Made by a program: the position numbers and the translations under genes. Positions 1 through 9,600 of a stretch of DNA of 64,000 nucleotides are shown here, one piece after another. The stretch lies in contig NC_092320.1 in NCBI RefSeq assembly GCF_036785885.1, positions 11,533,557 through 11,597,556 on the forward strand. The letters run 5' to 3'. Each line of letters starts with the position of its first letter. Positions within the stretch are counted from its first letter, which is position 1. The stretch is from Coffea arabica. Lineage: Eukaryota; Streptophyta; Magnoliopsida; Gentianales; Rubiaceae. The notes below the pieces were generated by a model. The model saw nothing but the letters and a program-made list of their open reading frames with translations. It ran no database searches and was not told the origin of the DNA.

Positions 1-687
1 AGGCTGTACGGCCCCAAACAAGAGGATGGCCCCTCCCAGAGAACTTTAGCAAAATGTTCACGGATCCTTTCTGTTGGATGAAAAGAATCTAAGCAAGCAT
101 ATGCGTGGTCATTGTGGTTGTCACGTAAGTCGTAGTTTGGATCCTTCTCGTTGCCTCCACAAGTAAGAAATCCTCTGTTACGCCCTGTTCCACAGCAAGC
201 ACCAACTCCTTCCTTAAATCCTGCAAAAAATAGCAATCCATAGAGCACACACTTTGTGTTACCAACCTTTTCTTTCTCAGGCAGGATAGGGGACTAACTA
301 GTTTCAAATCTCAACGCTGAGCAAAGTTGGCATAATCACTGGGCTACGACCCTCGGCCTCAGATAGCCAATGGGACTGAGACCAAAAAATAAAAAATCTC
401 CGCTTTGTGGATAATGCGTGTGGTTGTAGATGGTTATTCAAGGAAAATGATATCAGCACTCTTCAAAAAATCACAAGCACTTGATGAACTTAAGGAGTGC
501 TTGAAATTTTTTGAGTAGTGCTAACATAATTTCTCTTATATAATTAGTCGAATGGCGGATACACTTGCCATATTTGGTGGGATCATTAATCCTATCAAGC
601 AATACTTGAAATCCTTGAGCAGGAGTTCAAGATTAGGAAGGATAGTCTGTGGAGCATTGTTATGTGCAAATGCTAGAGCATTAGCAG

Positions 688-1576
688 TAGGGGTGAGCAA
701 AATTACTCACAACCCGAAAATCCTTCATATCCAATCCGATTCGAAAATTAGAATATTCAATCCATATTATTTGATCGGATCAAAAAAGAGTCGGGTATCC
801 CCTTAGAGGTGGGGTGGGCTAGGATTACATAATTAAAAATTCGTAGATACTCGACCCGCCTCCGCATATATACATATATATATATTTGATTTTTATGCAC
901 TATAAAATAATATTTTTAAAGAGTAAATCTTTCCTATACTGACGGTGTATACACTATCATCGTTAGATTCATGACATGTGTGCAAAAGTTGAATTTCAAA
1001 TTCAAATTTTGCATAATTGTCAATCATCCAACGCTGATAGTGTATACACTGTCAGTGTAGGAAAGATTAATCCATTTTTAAAACTAACTAAGTAATTTCA
1101 TTGAACAAGTTGCATTATAAATATGAAAGACTATAGTTTATTTACAAGACTCATTTGTAGAAGTCATTATCTTATGTTTTATAGAAAAGAGTTTAATTAA
1201 TGTGGAACATATATTTAAAAAAAATATGTTACTTATGTCAAACTTTTATTGATTTTGAATTCTTTTATATATATATTTTTTACTTTTTCTTGTATTCTCT
1301 TTGAATGCTTGTTTCTTGGTGGGAAACTTTTTTGAAAAAATTTTAGATGAATATGTAAAATACAAAATCAAATTAGTACAAATCATATATTTTTTTTAAA
1401 ATTAAATGATAAGTGAGGTGGGGCGGATACCTGTTGACCTGATCCTATCTCTCCGGGCATCTTATAATCGAGTATCCGTTGATATACGGAGACAAAGATC
1501 AAAAAATGACTGGCCTGTAAAATGAAGGTTGGGTCAGTCAAATAAGTACACAGGACGGATTTCGGACCCGTGCCCA
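688..1576. mobile_element. hAT-like non-autonomous element inside pseudogene exon 4
   Basis: The inserted block begins TAGGGGTGAGCA and ends with CGGACCCGTGCCCA, so its reverse complement begins TGGGCACGGGT. These ends resemble plant hAT elements. The flanks ATTAGCAG and TTTAGCAT match at 6 of 8 positions, consistent with an aged 8-bp target duplication. The same exon of the intact lipase has no insertion, which fixes the boundaries. There is no transposase. The interior is AT-rich and carries a second, nested element at 921-1073. Confidence 0.7.
921..1073. mobile_element. Mutator-like MITE nested in the hAT-like element
   Basis: This 153-bp element has terminal inverted repeats of about 39 bp that share AATCTTTCCTA and GTGTATACACTATCA. 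It is flanked by a perfect 9-bp direct repeat, ATTTTTAAA, at 912-920 and 1074-1082. A 9-bp duplication with long inverted ends is the signature of Mutator-like (MULE) elements. It has no coding capacity. Confidence 0.85.
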
Positions 1577-1926
1577 TTTAGCATGTTCAATACAACCAGC
1601 ACATCATGGCCTTTTGGATTGAGGGCTCTCAGGGCTGGGCCGGCTGGCAAGCAACCCAAAGGGCGAAAGCTCAAATGGCAAACTTTTAGGCTTCTTTCTC
1701 GTACAGGTCCTCATCAATTGAATAAAGCACGTAAAGTATTTGATATGTCATAAATCAGCAATAAAAGCAATGCCTAAAAGCTTACTTGAATTCTGCCATG
1801 ATTTCTCCTGCTTCTGCAATTCCTAACTTCTCTTTCAATGACAACTGCACCTTATGAAAGTACTCTAATTGTGTCTCGGAAATCAATGATATGTGATTCA
1901 AGCATTCCTCTATTCAGAGGCTCATA

Positions 1927-2355
1927 TAGAGGTACAATCAAGTCGAGTCGAGTTCGAGTAGCACCATACTCGAGTTCGAACTCGATCAGAATCAGTGCTA
2001 CTCGAGCTCGAACGAGTAAATAAATTTGGACTCGAGCTCGACTCGATAAAATAAAATTAAATTTGAACTTAACTCGTTTGAACTCGAGTAAATATCAAAC
2101 CCGATCTACTCGACTTCGAGCTCGAGTTTTGAAATAAATCTATAAATTTTTTCTCAAAACATATAATATAAAAACTCGATTAAACTCGTCGAGCACCCGA
2201 GTATTTATTTTTGGAGCTCGAACTCAACTTGTTGAATATAACGAGTAGCTCGAGCTCGAGCTCGAGCTCGAACTCGATTTGATCGAACTCGAGCCAAGCT
2301 TTTTACCAAGCTGCTCGTAAACAACTCACGAGCGGCTTGACTTGATTGCACCCTA
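1927..2355. mobile_element. hAT-type MITE rich in CTCGAG repeats
   Basis: This 429-bp element starts TAGAGGTACAATCAAGTCGA and ends with GACTTGATTGCACCCTA, giving inverted ends of the form TAGGGTGCAATCAAGTC. The flanks GGCTCATA (1919-1926) and GGCTAATA (2356-2363) match at 7 of 8 positions, as expected for a hAT target duplication. The interior is packed with short CTCGAG / GAACTCGA motifs in both orientations. It lies next to the exon 3 remnant of the lipase pseudogene. Confidence 0.8.
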
Positions 2356-2440
2356 GGCTAATAGTCCACGAAATCAATTTCAAACAAGCTATTCATTGGC
2401 GAAAGCTATAGGCAGAGAATAATGATATAGAAACCACAAT

Positions 2441-2939
2441 ATTTCTTCAGCTTATGCCTAATTTAGTTATTTCCGGGGCAAATTTAGTTAATCTCTAAGC
2501 ATCTAAAGCGTTGTTCAGTGCCTTCGATTTTTCCTTCACTGATTTGGTTGTTTGTCGTTGTATGTAAGAAAATAATGGGTTGACAAACTTTTAATTTATC
2601 CTTCCACCCTAATCATAAGAAATGTGCTGAAAGACGCAATAGTACCAGTAGTATTTACTTTGGGAAATCTCAAACTTTGGTAATCTTGTGGACAAAAATT
2701 AATATCTGTTGCTGTCGATCTTATTCATTACGTCAATATTTCTTTCTTGTGGCAGCTACTTTTCCTCTCTATATAATTCTTCCATTACCTGTGAACCAAA
2801 AAAAACCTTAAACCTGTTTGATTGATATGAAACATCGGGCCTGGCTCAGCCTCTCATATTGCTGATGATAGACAATATTGCGACAGCGCCAGCCTGTGAC
2901 AGAAACCGTTAAATACGAATACTAGGCTGAGCTAACCGC
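2441..2939. other. Spacer of the decayed gene pair, no gene seen
   Basis: This 0.5 kb stretch corresponds to the spacer between the intact GDSL and SMU2 genes. Short similarities are visible, such as ACGAATACTAGGCTGAGC near 2917 against ACGAACACTAGACTAGGGC near 6328. No open reading frame of interest was found. Confidence 0.5.
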
Positions 2940-3800
2940 AGCCAGGGCCAGTGAATAAATTTGCAGAAAATCCCTGACCGCTAAATTACTTTATATTCCA
3001 ACCCTCGCGTACGCTTCACAAGCCAAATTCAGCTCAAGAGAATTTATCCAATTTATGCTGCAGCTCCTCCGGGGACCAGGCACGGTTGAAGTGCGGTCGG
3101 AGAATACATAGGTTAAAGTTTAATTAGCTGTACATAATCGTTTGCTAATTGTTTTGGAAACTATTTTTGGTAAACATCTTCGTAGGTCGGCTGATGATCA
3201 TAAGCTTTTTTTTTTTAAATTTATTAGAAGAGCAAGTATCTGGGAGGTCTGTATACTATGCTATTTATCAAGGGTCAACTGTTCTGGGGTCAGCGCATAA
3301 TTGGCATATCTAGTAGAGCATGCTTCTGAAGGGAATGAAATTTGTTCTGAAATACTAGGCTGCTGAGGATGGAAATGAAGTTAGTGAACAAATGAATTTT
3401 GCATGTCTTTCCTATAGCATCCTGTTACTTCCTATCGCTTGATCCTGTTTTAGTTAATATAGCATGTCAAGAGATAGGTTTTTCATTGTGTACTAGTTTC
3501 TGTTCATGTTTCATGTGTGTGCGTTCTACCTTTCATTTGTCCTGTTTTCAATTGACATTGCAAATACATCTTTGTCTCCGTTCATGGCTGTCTGAACTCT
3601 TATATAATCCAGAAAGTCACAGTGAAGAAACCTATGTCCATTTATAATCTGTCTACCAATGGATGGCCAAGCCCCAAAGGTTAAACATTAACAAGACCAA
3701 TGAAATGTTCCTTCCTGGAAGGATGTCCTGTATTTTTAACAGGGAACAAACTCCAGTCTTTGGTGCTGAATCATGTATAAGAGGAATAACACTTCTTTTA
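2940..3800 (+). pseudogene. RED/SMU2 pseudogene fragment
   Basis: This is a truncated copy of the SMU2 gene at 6616-12060. Positions 2965-3040 match its 5' leader. The sequence then jumps directly to the end of exon 2 (GCAGCTCCTCC near 3060), so coding exon 1, intron 1 and most of exon 2 are deleted. Exon 3 is recognisable at about 3184-3250 and intron 3 sequence continues to about 3640. Exons 4 and 5 are missing, and exon 6 is recognisable at about 3645-3740 with a small insertion. Similarity ends in the intron 6 equivalent near 3800, just before the 3' flank of the intact lipase. There is no start codon or continuous frame, so no RED protein can be made. Confidence 0.85.
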
Positions 3801-3864
3801 GTGATAACACAAACTTCTTACTTATTTGCCATGAAAAATTAACTTCTCCTGTATCGTACTTCCC

Positions 3865-5552
3865 TCAAAAGATTTGCTGAGTTTCTGGATTGTCGACAAC
3901 ATCAGCAATAGTTTGCTTGTTGAAGAACAGACCTTCCAGGTTGTATGGCCCCACAGAAGGGGACAGCCCATCCCACAGAGCTTTTGCAAATTGTTCATGG
4001 ATCCTTTCTGTTGGATGAAAAGAATCGAACCAAACATAGTCACTGGGGTTGTCACACAACTCATAGTTTGGATCCTTCTTTGTGCCTCCACAAGTGAAAA
4101 TCCCTCTATAAGGTCCTGCACCACAACAAGCACTCTCTCCTTCCTTGAATCCTGCAAGAATTAATAGTAAATTGAAAACAACATGACTATACCGAGCAGG
4201 GACGTTGAAAAGTTTCAAGTCGCAATTCTTGACTGTGTGAATCAGGTTGGTAGCTTGGCTCAGTTAAAGAACCCTTGGCTCAGTTAAAAGGATTTTACTC
4301 ATACCTGGTAGATGATAATTTAATTAGCAGAATGGATGCTTAACTTACCATACTTTGTGGGATCATTAATCCTATCAAGAAGCCAATCATAGAAATTGGA
4401 GTTGCAGTATTTGAAACCCTTGGGCAGGAGGAGTTCAAGATTAGGGAGGACAGCCTGTAGAGCATTGCTATGTGCTAATGCTAGAGCACTAGCTTGTTCA
4501 AAACAACCAGCATCGTGGCCTTTAGGATTGAGAACTCGGAGGGCTGGCAAGCAACCCAAAGGGCATAAGCTCAGAAATCCAAATTTTCTGGCTCCGCGAT
4601 CATACAGCTCCTAAATTGAATAAAGCACGTGTTTAGTATATCATCAGGATAAGCATAACAGAAGAGAAAGGAAGGAAGAAAGCTTACTTGAATTCCCTGC
4701 GTCAGATTACCAATAACCATCCTGACATAATCCTCAGGAGGATGCAGTTGTTGCATTTCTGGATTACCTAGATAACCTCCCATGTAATCATTACTGCCCA
4801 TACTAATGAAATAAACGGCGTTTGATATAATTTCTTCTGCTTCTGCGGTTCCTAACTTCTCAGCTAGGGACCGTTGTACCTTATGAAAGTACTCTAACTG
4901 TGTCTTCAAATCAATGACCTAAGATCAAGAAGTTCAAAAATATTCGACTCTTCAGGAAGACTGACAAACCATGAAGATGATTTCAAGCAAGTTATAAAAC
5001 AATGTTCATCAGTCATATAGCTATGGGCAGGGATTACAGATAAAGAAATTACTCACCACACCCGGATTTGTTGTAGAAAGAATTCCAGCCCCACCAGAGG
5101 CAAAATTAACACCATGACTGTAATCAGCAGATGGTTGCAGATACGGAGGAATTATAGGCAATTTTGCATACTCAGCTGTTTCAATCATTTGCATAAATAT
5201 ATTAGTATAACTTAAGATGTGATCATAATTCATAAATTTGCTCTCTGCAATCCTTTCTTGCAATTAACAGGGTAATGATTGACTTACCAATATAATCCAC
5301 GATAATACGGCCATCTGAGAATCGGCCTGTTGGCTCCTTGAAGAAACCGTTCTGACCGTAAGGCTTGTAATTGGCTTGGTTTTCAGGCGTGGTCTTAATG
5401 TAATTGTTGTTGCCTGGATCCACAGTAGAATCACCAAATATGAAGAATGCACTGCTTCTCTCAGCTGAGCCCCCACTGGCCTTGAAACAAAGCAGAAGTA
5501 CAAGACTTGCATGGATCAATGATGAAGTTCCAAAGCGAGAATTTAGCCTCAT
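3865..5552 (-). CDS. GDSL esterase/lipase, GLIP1/GLIP5-like
   Basis: Predicted secreted serine esterase/lipase of the plant GDSL (SGNH) family, 387 aa, a normal length. Five exons join in frame: 5552-5288, 5175-5057, 4918-4688, 4610-4349 and 4151-3865. The start at 5552 is the first ATG; upstream in-frame codons have no ATG and lie about at the transcription start implied by a TATA motif at 5636-5641. A hydrophobic segment (SLIHASLVLLLCF) forms a signal peptide. Family blocks are complete: FIFGDSTVDPGNNNY with the nucleophilic Ser, HGVNFASGGAG, SMGSNDY, and WFDSFHPTER with the Asp-His pair. It resembles the GLIP1/GLIP5 clade, some members of which act in defence signalling; that role is inferred by family only. 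It is divergently oriented from SMU2, and a decayed copy of the pair lies at 1-3800. Confidence 0.93.
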
Positions 5553-5635
5553 CTTGTTCAGAAACTGAGGAGAGCAATCAGGAGCGTCTGGATCCCTGAA
5601 ACTACTACTCAAGTCACTCCGTTTTGGGTTTTGAC

Positions 5636-5641
5636 TTTATA
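5636..5641 (-). promoter_or_regulatory. Putative TATA box of the GDSL lipase
   Basis: The minus strand reads CTATAAAGTC here, 84 bases upstream of the chosen ATG at 5552. A transcription start 25-35 bases downstream would fall near 5605-5610. This supports 5552 as the first usable start codon. Confidence 0.5.
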
Positions 5642-6410
5642 GATCAAGGGCGATCCCACCAATGCAGTGCTAATTTGTTTTTTCTTTACAGTTGTACTAC
5701 AATCTTCTAGGTAGCCTCTTGAGGTTAGTTTTCTTCGCAGCAGCTGGAGTTGTCATCTTTTTCATGGTGGTAGTAGTTGTGATCAGAGGAGAACAACTAG
5801 AACACATCACTATCAGATTTCTTTGGTTTCATCTAATTGGTTTCAATGGGTCATGTCTTGTCTACTTATTATTATTTCTCAAGCACATTTCACACACTAG
5901 TGTTTGACTCTCTGAAGCACTGTATAGGATAGATGCTAAGCGACCAGGGCGTAAAAGTAACTTTCAAAGTGATGCCTTCTTGATTTTTCTTTGATAAAAT
6001 GTGTTCGAAAACTTCTTCTCCGCCAAATCATGAAAAATCTGTTGTAAGACGTACCATAATAGTACTTAGGAACATCAAACGTTGGTAAAAAAGCCAAGGA
6101 TTCCGGACACAAGCTTAAATCCGTCGTTACCAGTCCCATTATTGTATCAGTCCTTTTGCAACCACTTTTCCGGTTTCTTTCATTTTTTTCCGTCAGTTGA
6201 CCAAGTAAACCACGAGAGAAAAATAAAATGAAAAAGACAAAACGGCTTAAACCTGGGACGATCGAACCGGAAGGAGGTGGACAAAAGCATTAGGCCAACG
6301 GGTCGACAAGTAGTTGGATACGAACACTAGACTAGGGCCTAGGCAGAGCCCACCACCGGTCCACAGCTCAGGGTAATGAATTTTCATTAAGTGTCAAGGG
6401 TATTTATGTA
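5642..6410. other. Divergent spacer between GDSL lipase and SMU2
   Basis: About 0.8 kb separates the two promoters. It contains only short chance reading frames, for example one at 5692-5907 rich in hydrophobic codons and with no recognisable family. Parts are similar to the spacer in the decayed copy (about 2500-2940). Confidence 0.5.
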
Positions 6411-6416
6411 CTTTCA

Positions 6417-6424
6417 CTATAAAT
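6417..6424 (+). promoter_or_regulatory. Putative TATA box of SMU2
   Basis: CTATAAAT lies about 190 bases upstream of the SMU2 ATG and is followed by a CT-rich leader, typical of plant transcript starts. The leader is also retained in the pseudogene copy near 2965-3040. Confidence 0.5.
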
Positions 6425-6615
6425 CCAATCTCATCTTCTTCGCAACACTCGTCTTCATTCTCAAGCGTACTTCTTAGTGGAAAATCCCTAACCGGTAAAA
6501 TTCGTTAGATTCAAACCCTGACGTACTCTTCAGAAGCCAAATTCAGCTAGCAAAAACCCTGATTAACTAAATACGTCGTTTACTATCATCTTCTTTTCGG
6601 CCATAAATTTGTCAA

Positions 6616-9600
6616 ATGTCGTCCAAGCGTAACAATTACAAAGAGAAATTAGCTCGTCGCAAGTACGTCTCGTTTTCCTTCTAATCCTGCTTCCATTTCC
6701 TTTTTTTCAGCAATTTAATTATGTTTTCTTTGCAATTTTTGTTCTAAATACTAAAAGTTTGATGCTTTTTTGTTGAATTTCCATGAATACAGTAGAATAA
6801 GTGAGGGTTTCCTTTCCTAATATGTTTGCTTTGTTCGGGTATATTTATTTACATGCATATACTGTATGCTTTTTGAATTTTTGGTGTTTATATGTTTGTT
6901 TCCTTGATGGAGATTAGAGAATGATGACTTGGACATGTTGTTTGTGCGCTTGCCTTTATGTTTGTTTGTAGAGAGGAGAAGGCGGAGGAGCCAGAACAAC
7001 CAAAGTATAGAGACAGAGCGAAAGAGCGGAGAGAGGATCAAAACCCTGATTATGAACCAACAACAGAATTGGGACATTTTCATGCTGTAGCTCCTCCAGG
7101 CACGGTTGAATTGCGGTATGAGAAAACTTAGGTTAAGTTCATTTGGCTTTAATCCTTTTTTTTTTTTTTTTTTGAGCGGGGTGTTTTCCATTTAATTAGT
7201 AGTTGTTTTGGAAGTCATTTGCGGGCAATGTCTTTGTAGGTCGGCTGATGCGCATAAGCTATCTATTGAGAAGAGCAAGTATCTTGGAGGTCAGTTTACT
7301 GATGCTGTTTATTAAGGGTTATTTATTGACATGTCGTGCAAATCTGTGGTCGTGAAGGGAATCAGAGGTTCTGAAGTACTAGTCAGCTTGCGAGGATGGA
7401 GCTGAACGAATAGATTTTGCATGTCTTTCTTATTTTGTCCTGTTACTATCACCTTATCCTATCCTGTTTTAATAACTATACCATGTTAAGAGCGAGGATA
7501 TTCAATGTGTATTAGTTCCTGTGCATGTTTTGTATGTATTTTTTTTTCTACTTTTTGCTTTGGCCTCTTTAACCCGCATAGGAAACATGTCTTTGTCAAA
7601 TTTATAGCATTCTAAACTCTACCTAATCCTCAAAGTCACAAAGAAGGCAATGTTCATTTCGTTCTCACAATCTTATTGCAACCTACTTATACCATGTGAA
7701 TTTCTTTAGGATGTGTTATTGCCATTTTTTTGAACCATTGGAAAATAATTCAATGGAATTTGATTTGTGAAGTGAGACTCAGCTATTTATTAACTTGATT
7801 ATTAAGAGTTCCCATGTCCTATTAATTATTCATAAGAGGCCTGCTGTAACATTTGATGAATTAATCTGCTAAACTACCTGCTTTTGCGGTGTAGCATTTT
7901 TTACATGCATCCCCCTAGTTTAGCTAGGAACTTTGAGTTCCTGGTCCCCCCATCTAGCTGTCTTTGGATTTTCAATCAGCTTAAGTGGAGTAAAACCGGC
8001 CGATATAAAGCTCATTAAACTATTTGTCTTTTTAGAGGGTATGCATATTAGACATGGATTGAGTGCATTAGATTAAAAGGAATATGTACTAGATGATTGA
8101 ATGAGTGCATAGAATGAACAATGCATGTAATCTTTACTGCATGCAGCAAAGGGAATGCTATTATACTATCCTCAAGCTGCTTCTTTCATAATTCTGAAGA
8201 GTTAGCTTTGGGTTTATTGGCATGTATTACTTGCTTCAACATTTGACCAGATATTTTCTGTGATTGTTGGATCTCTGATTTTCTCTACCTTACCCCACAT
8301 TTTGGGATTCTTGTGAATTTTAGGTGATGTTGAACACACACATCTTGTTAAAGGGTTGGATTATGCTTTGCTTCACAAAGTGCGAAGTGAAATAGACAAG
8401 AAACCAGATGTTGATGACGATGCTAATGAAAAAGCTAGGTAAGTAACTTGATTAACATCTGACAGCACCACTTTTGGAGTTCTGATCTTGGTAGATTTGC
8501 CATGTTCTTGCTCTGTTGTATGAGGGACCTTCTTCCTGAATTATTTTTGACTATATTGCCTCAAAACTATTTTTCCATTTTGACTTTGGCCTATTTAATT
8601 TGTGACTATGTTTTGTTGTGGCATTGATGAATTCCTTCCATCAATAGAGCATCCAAAGAAGATCAAACACTGTCATTTCGCACTGCAACTGCAAAGGTCC
8701 GTTGATTTATTGGCAACCTTCTTTTTTTTTGGGCAAAAAATCTCAGCAGCCATTAAATTATTGTCTGTGTCGACTTTTGACCATCAAACAATTTTTTGTC
8801 ACAAATTAGCTGCTAAACTAACTAATCAGCGCACTCATGGCCATTTTGTCGGTTTTTGCTTTTAATTTACAAAATAATCAGAACCGCGTTTTGACAAAAA
8901 AATACCTATGGTGGACAAATATACCCTTGCATTTTGTTGTGTGTTCTAATTATTTTGTAAATTATAAGCAATAATCGATGAAATGACCAGAAGTGTAATG
9001 ATTAGTTAGTTTAGTGGCGAACTTGTGATGAAAAATTGTTTGATGGTCAAAGTTGACAAGAACAATAGTTTAATGGCCGCTGAGGTTTTTTGCCTTTTTT
9101 TTTTTTTTGGTTCATAGCTACAGGTGGTAGCAGCCTTTGCTCCTTTTTGTGGATAAACAACTTATACTTTGCAGTCTGTTTACCAATGGATGATCAAGCC
9201 CCAAACTACCATCAAGACCAATGAAATGTTCCTTCCTGGAAGGATGTCCTTTATTTTTAACATGGTATAATCTCTTACTCCTCTGCGGCGTATTTGTATG
9301 AAGAAGGATTAATCTTCTGTTCGTGATAGTAGAAGTTCTGACCCATTTGCCAAGAATAATATGTCTTTTCTCGAATCATTTTTTTTTTCTTCACCAATAG
9401 ATTTTTTATAAGAAGCGATCAATGAATTATCATTTTGTTCTTCTGATAATTCTTTGTTCTGAATTTTCATGTCAGGAAAATGGGTATTCTAATGATATTC
9501 CGACAACTCTTCACAGGAGTAAAGCTGACTGTCCAGTCCCAGAGGTACTTCCTTTACTGTCTTAATAGTTTTTTTATTTCAGTAAGTTGGCATTGAGGTT

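Larger units (their letters stand above)
1..2440 (-). pseudogene. GDSL esterase/lipase pseudogene, decayed tandem copy
   Basis: This is a broken copy of the intact GDSL lipase at 3865-5552. Positions 1-221 match its last exon and still read through in frame, keeping the DSFHPTER block with the catalytic Asp and His, though a conserved VWF became ACL. The window edge cuts off the 3' end. The exon 4 equivalent (about 560-690 and 1580-1710) has lost 25 bp near 590, a frameshift, and is split by a hAT-like insertion at 688-1576. Its donor reads GC instead of GT. The exon 3 equivalent (about 1790-1910) has an internal deletion of roughly 130-140 bp that removes the GSND block. Homology fades near 2440 after a second insertion (1927-2355), and exons 1 and 2 are missing. 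It cannot encode a working lipase. Confidence 0.88.

Noticed and set aside
5552-5612. Longer N-terminus for the GDSL lipase starting at 5612
   Set aside because: The codon at 5612 is TTG, not ATG, and it sits about where the TATA motif predicts the transcript start. The ATG at 5552 gives a normal signal peptide and family length.
6817-7191. Minus-strand 124-residue frame in SMU2 intron 1/exon 2
   Set aside because: It is antisense to SMU2 exon 2 and starts in a poly-T/A run. It is an antisense shadow.
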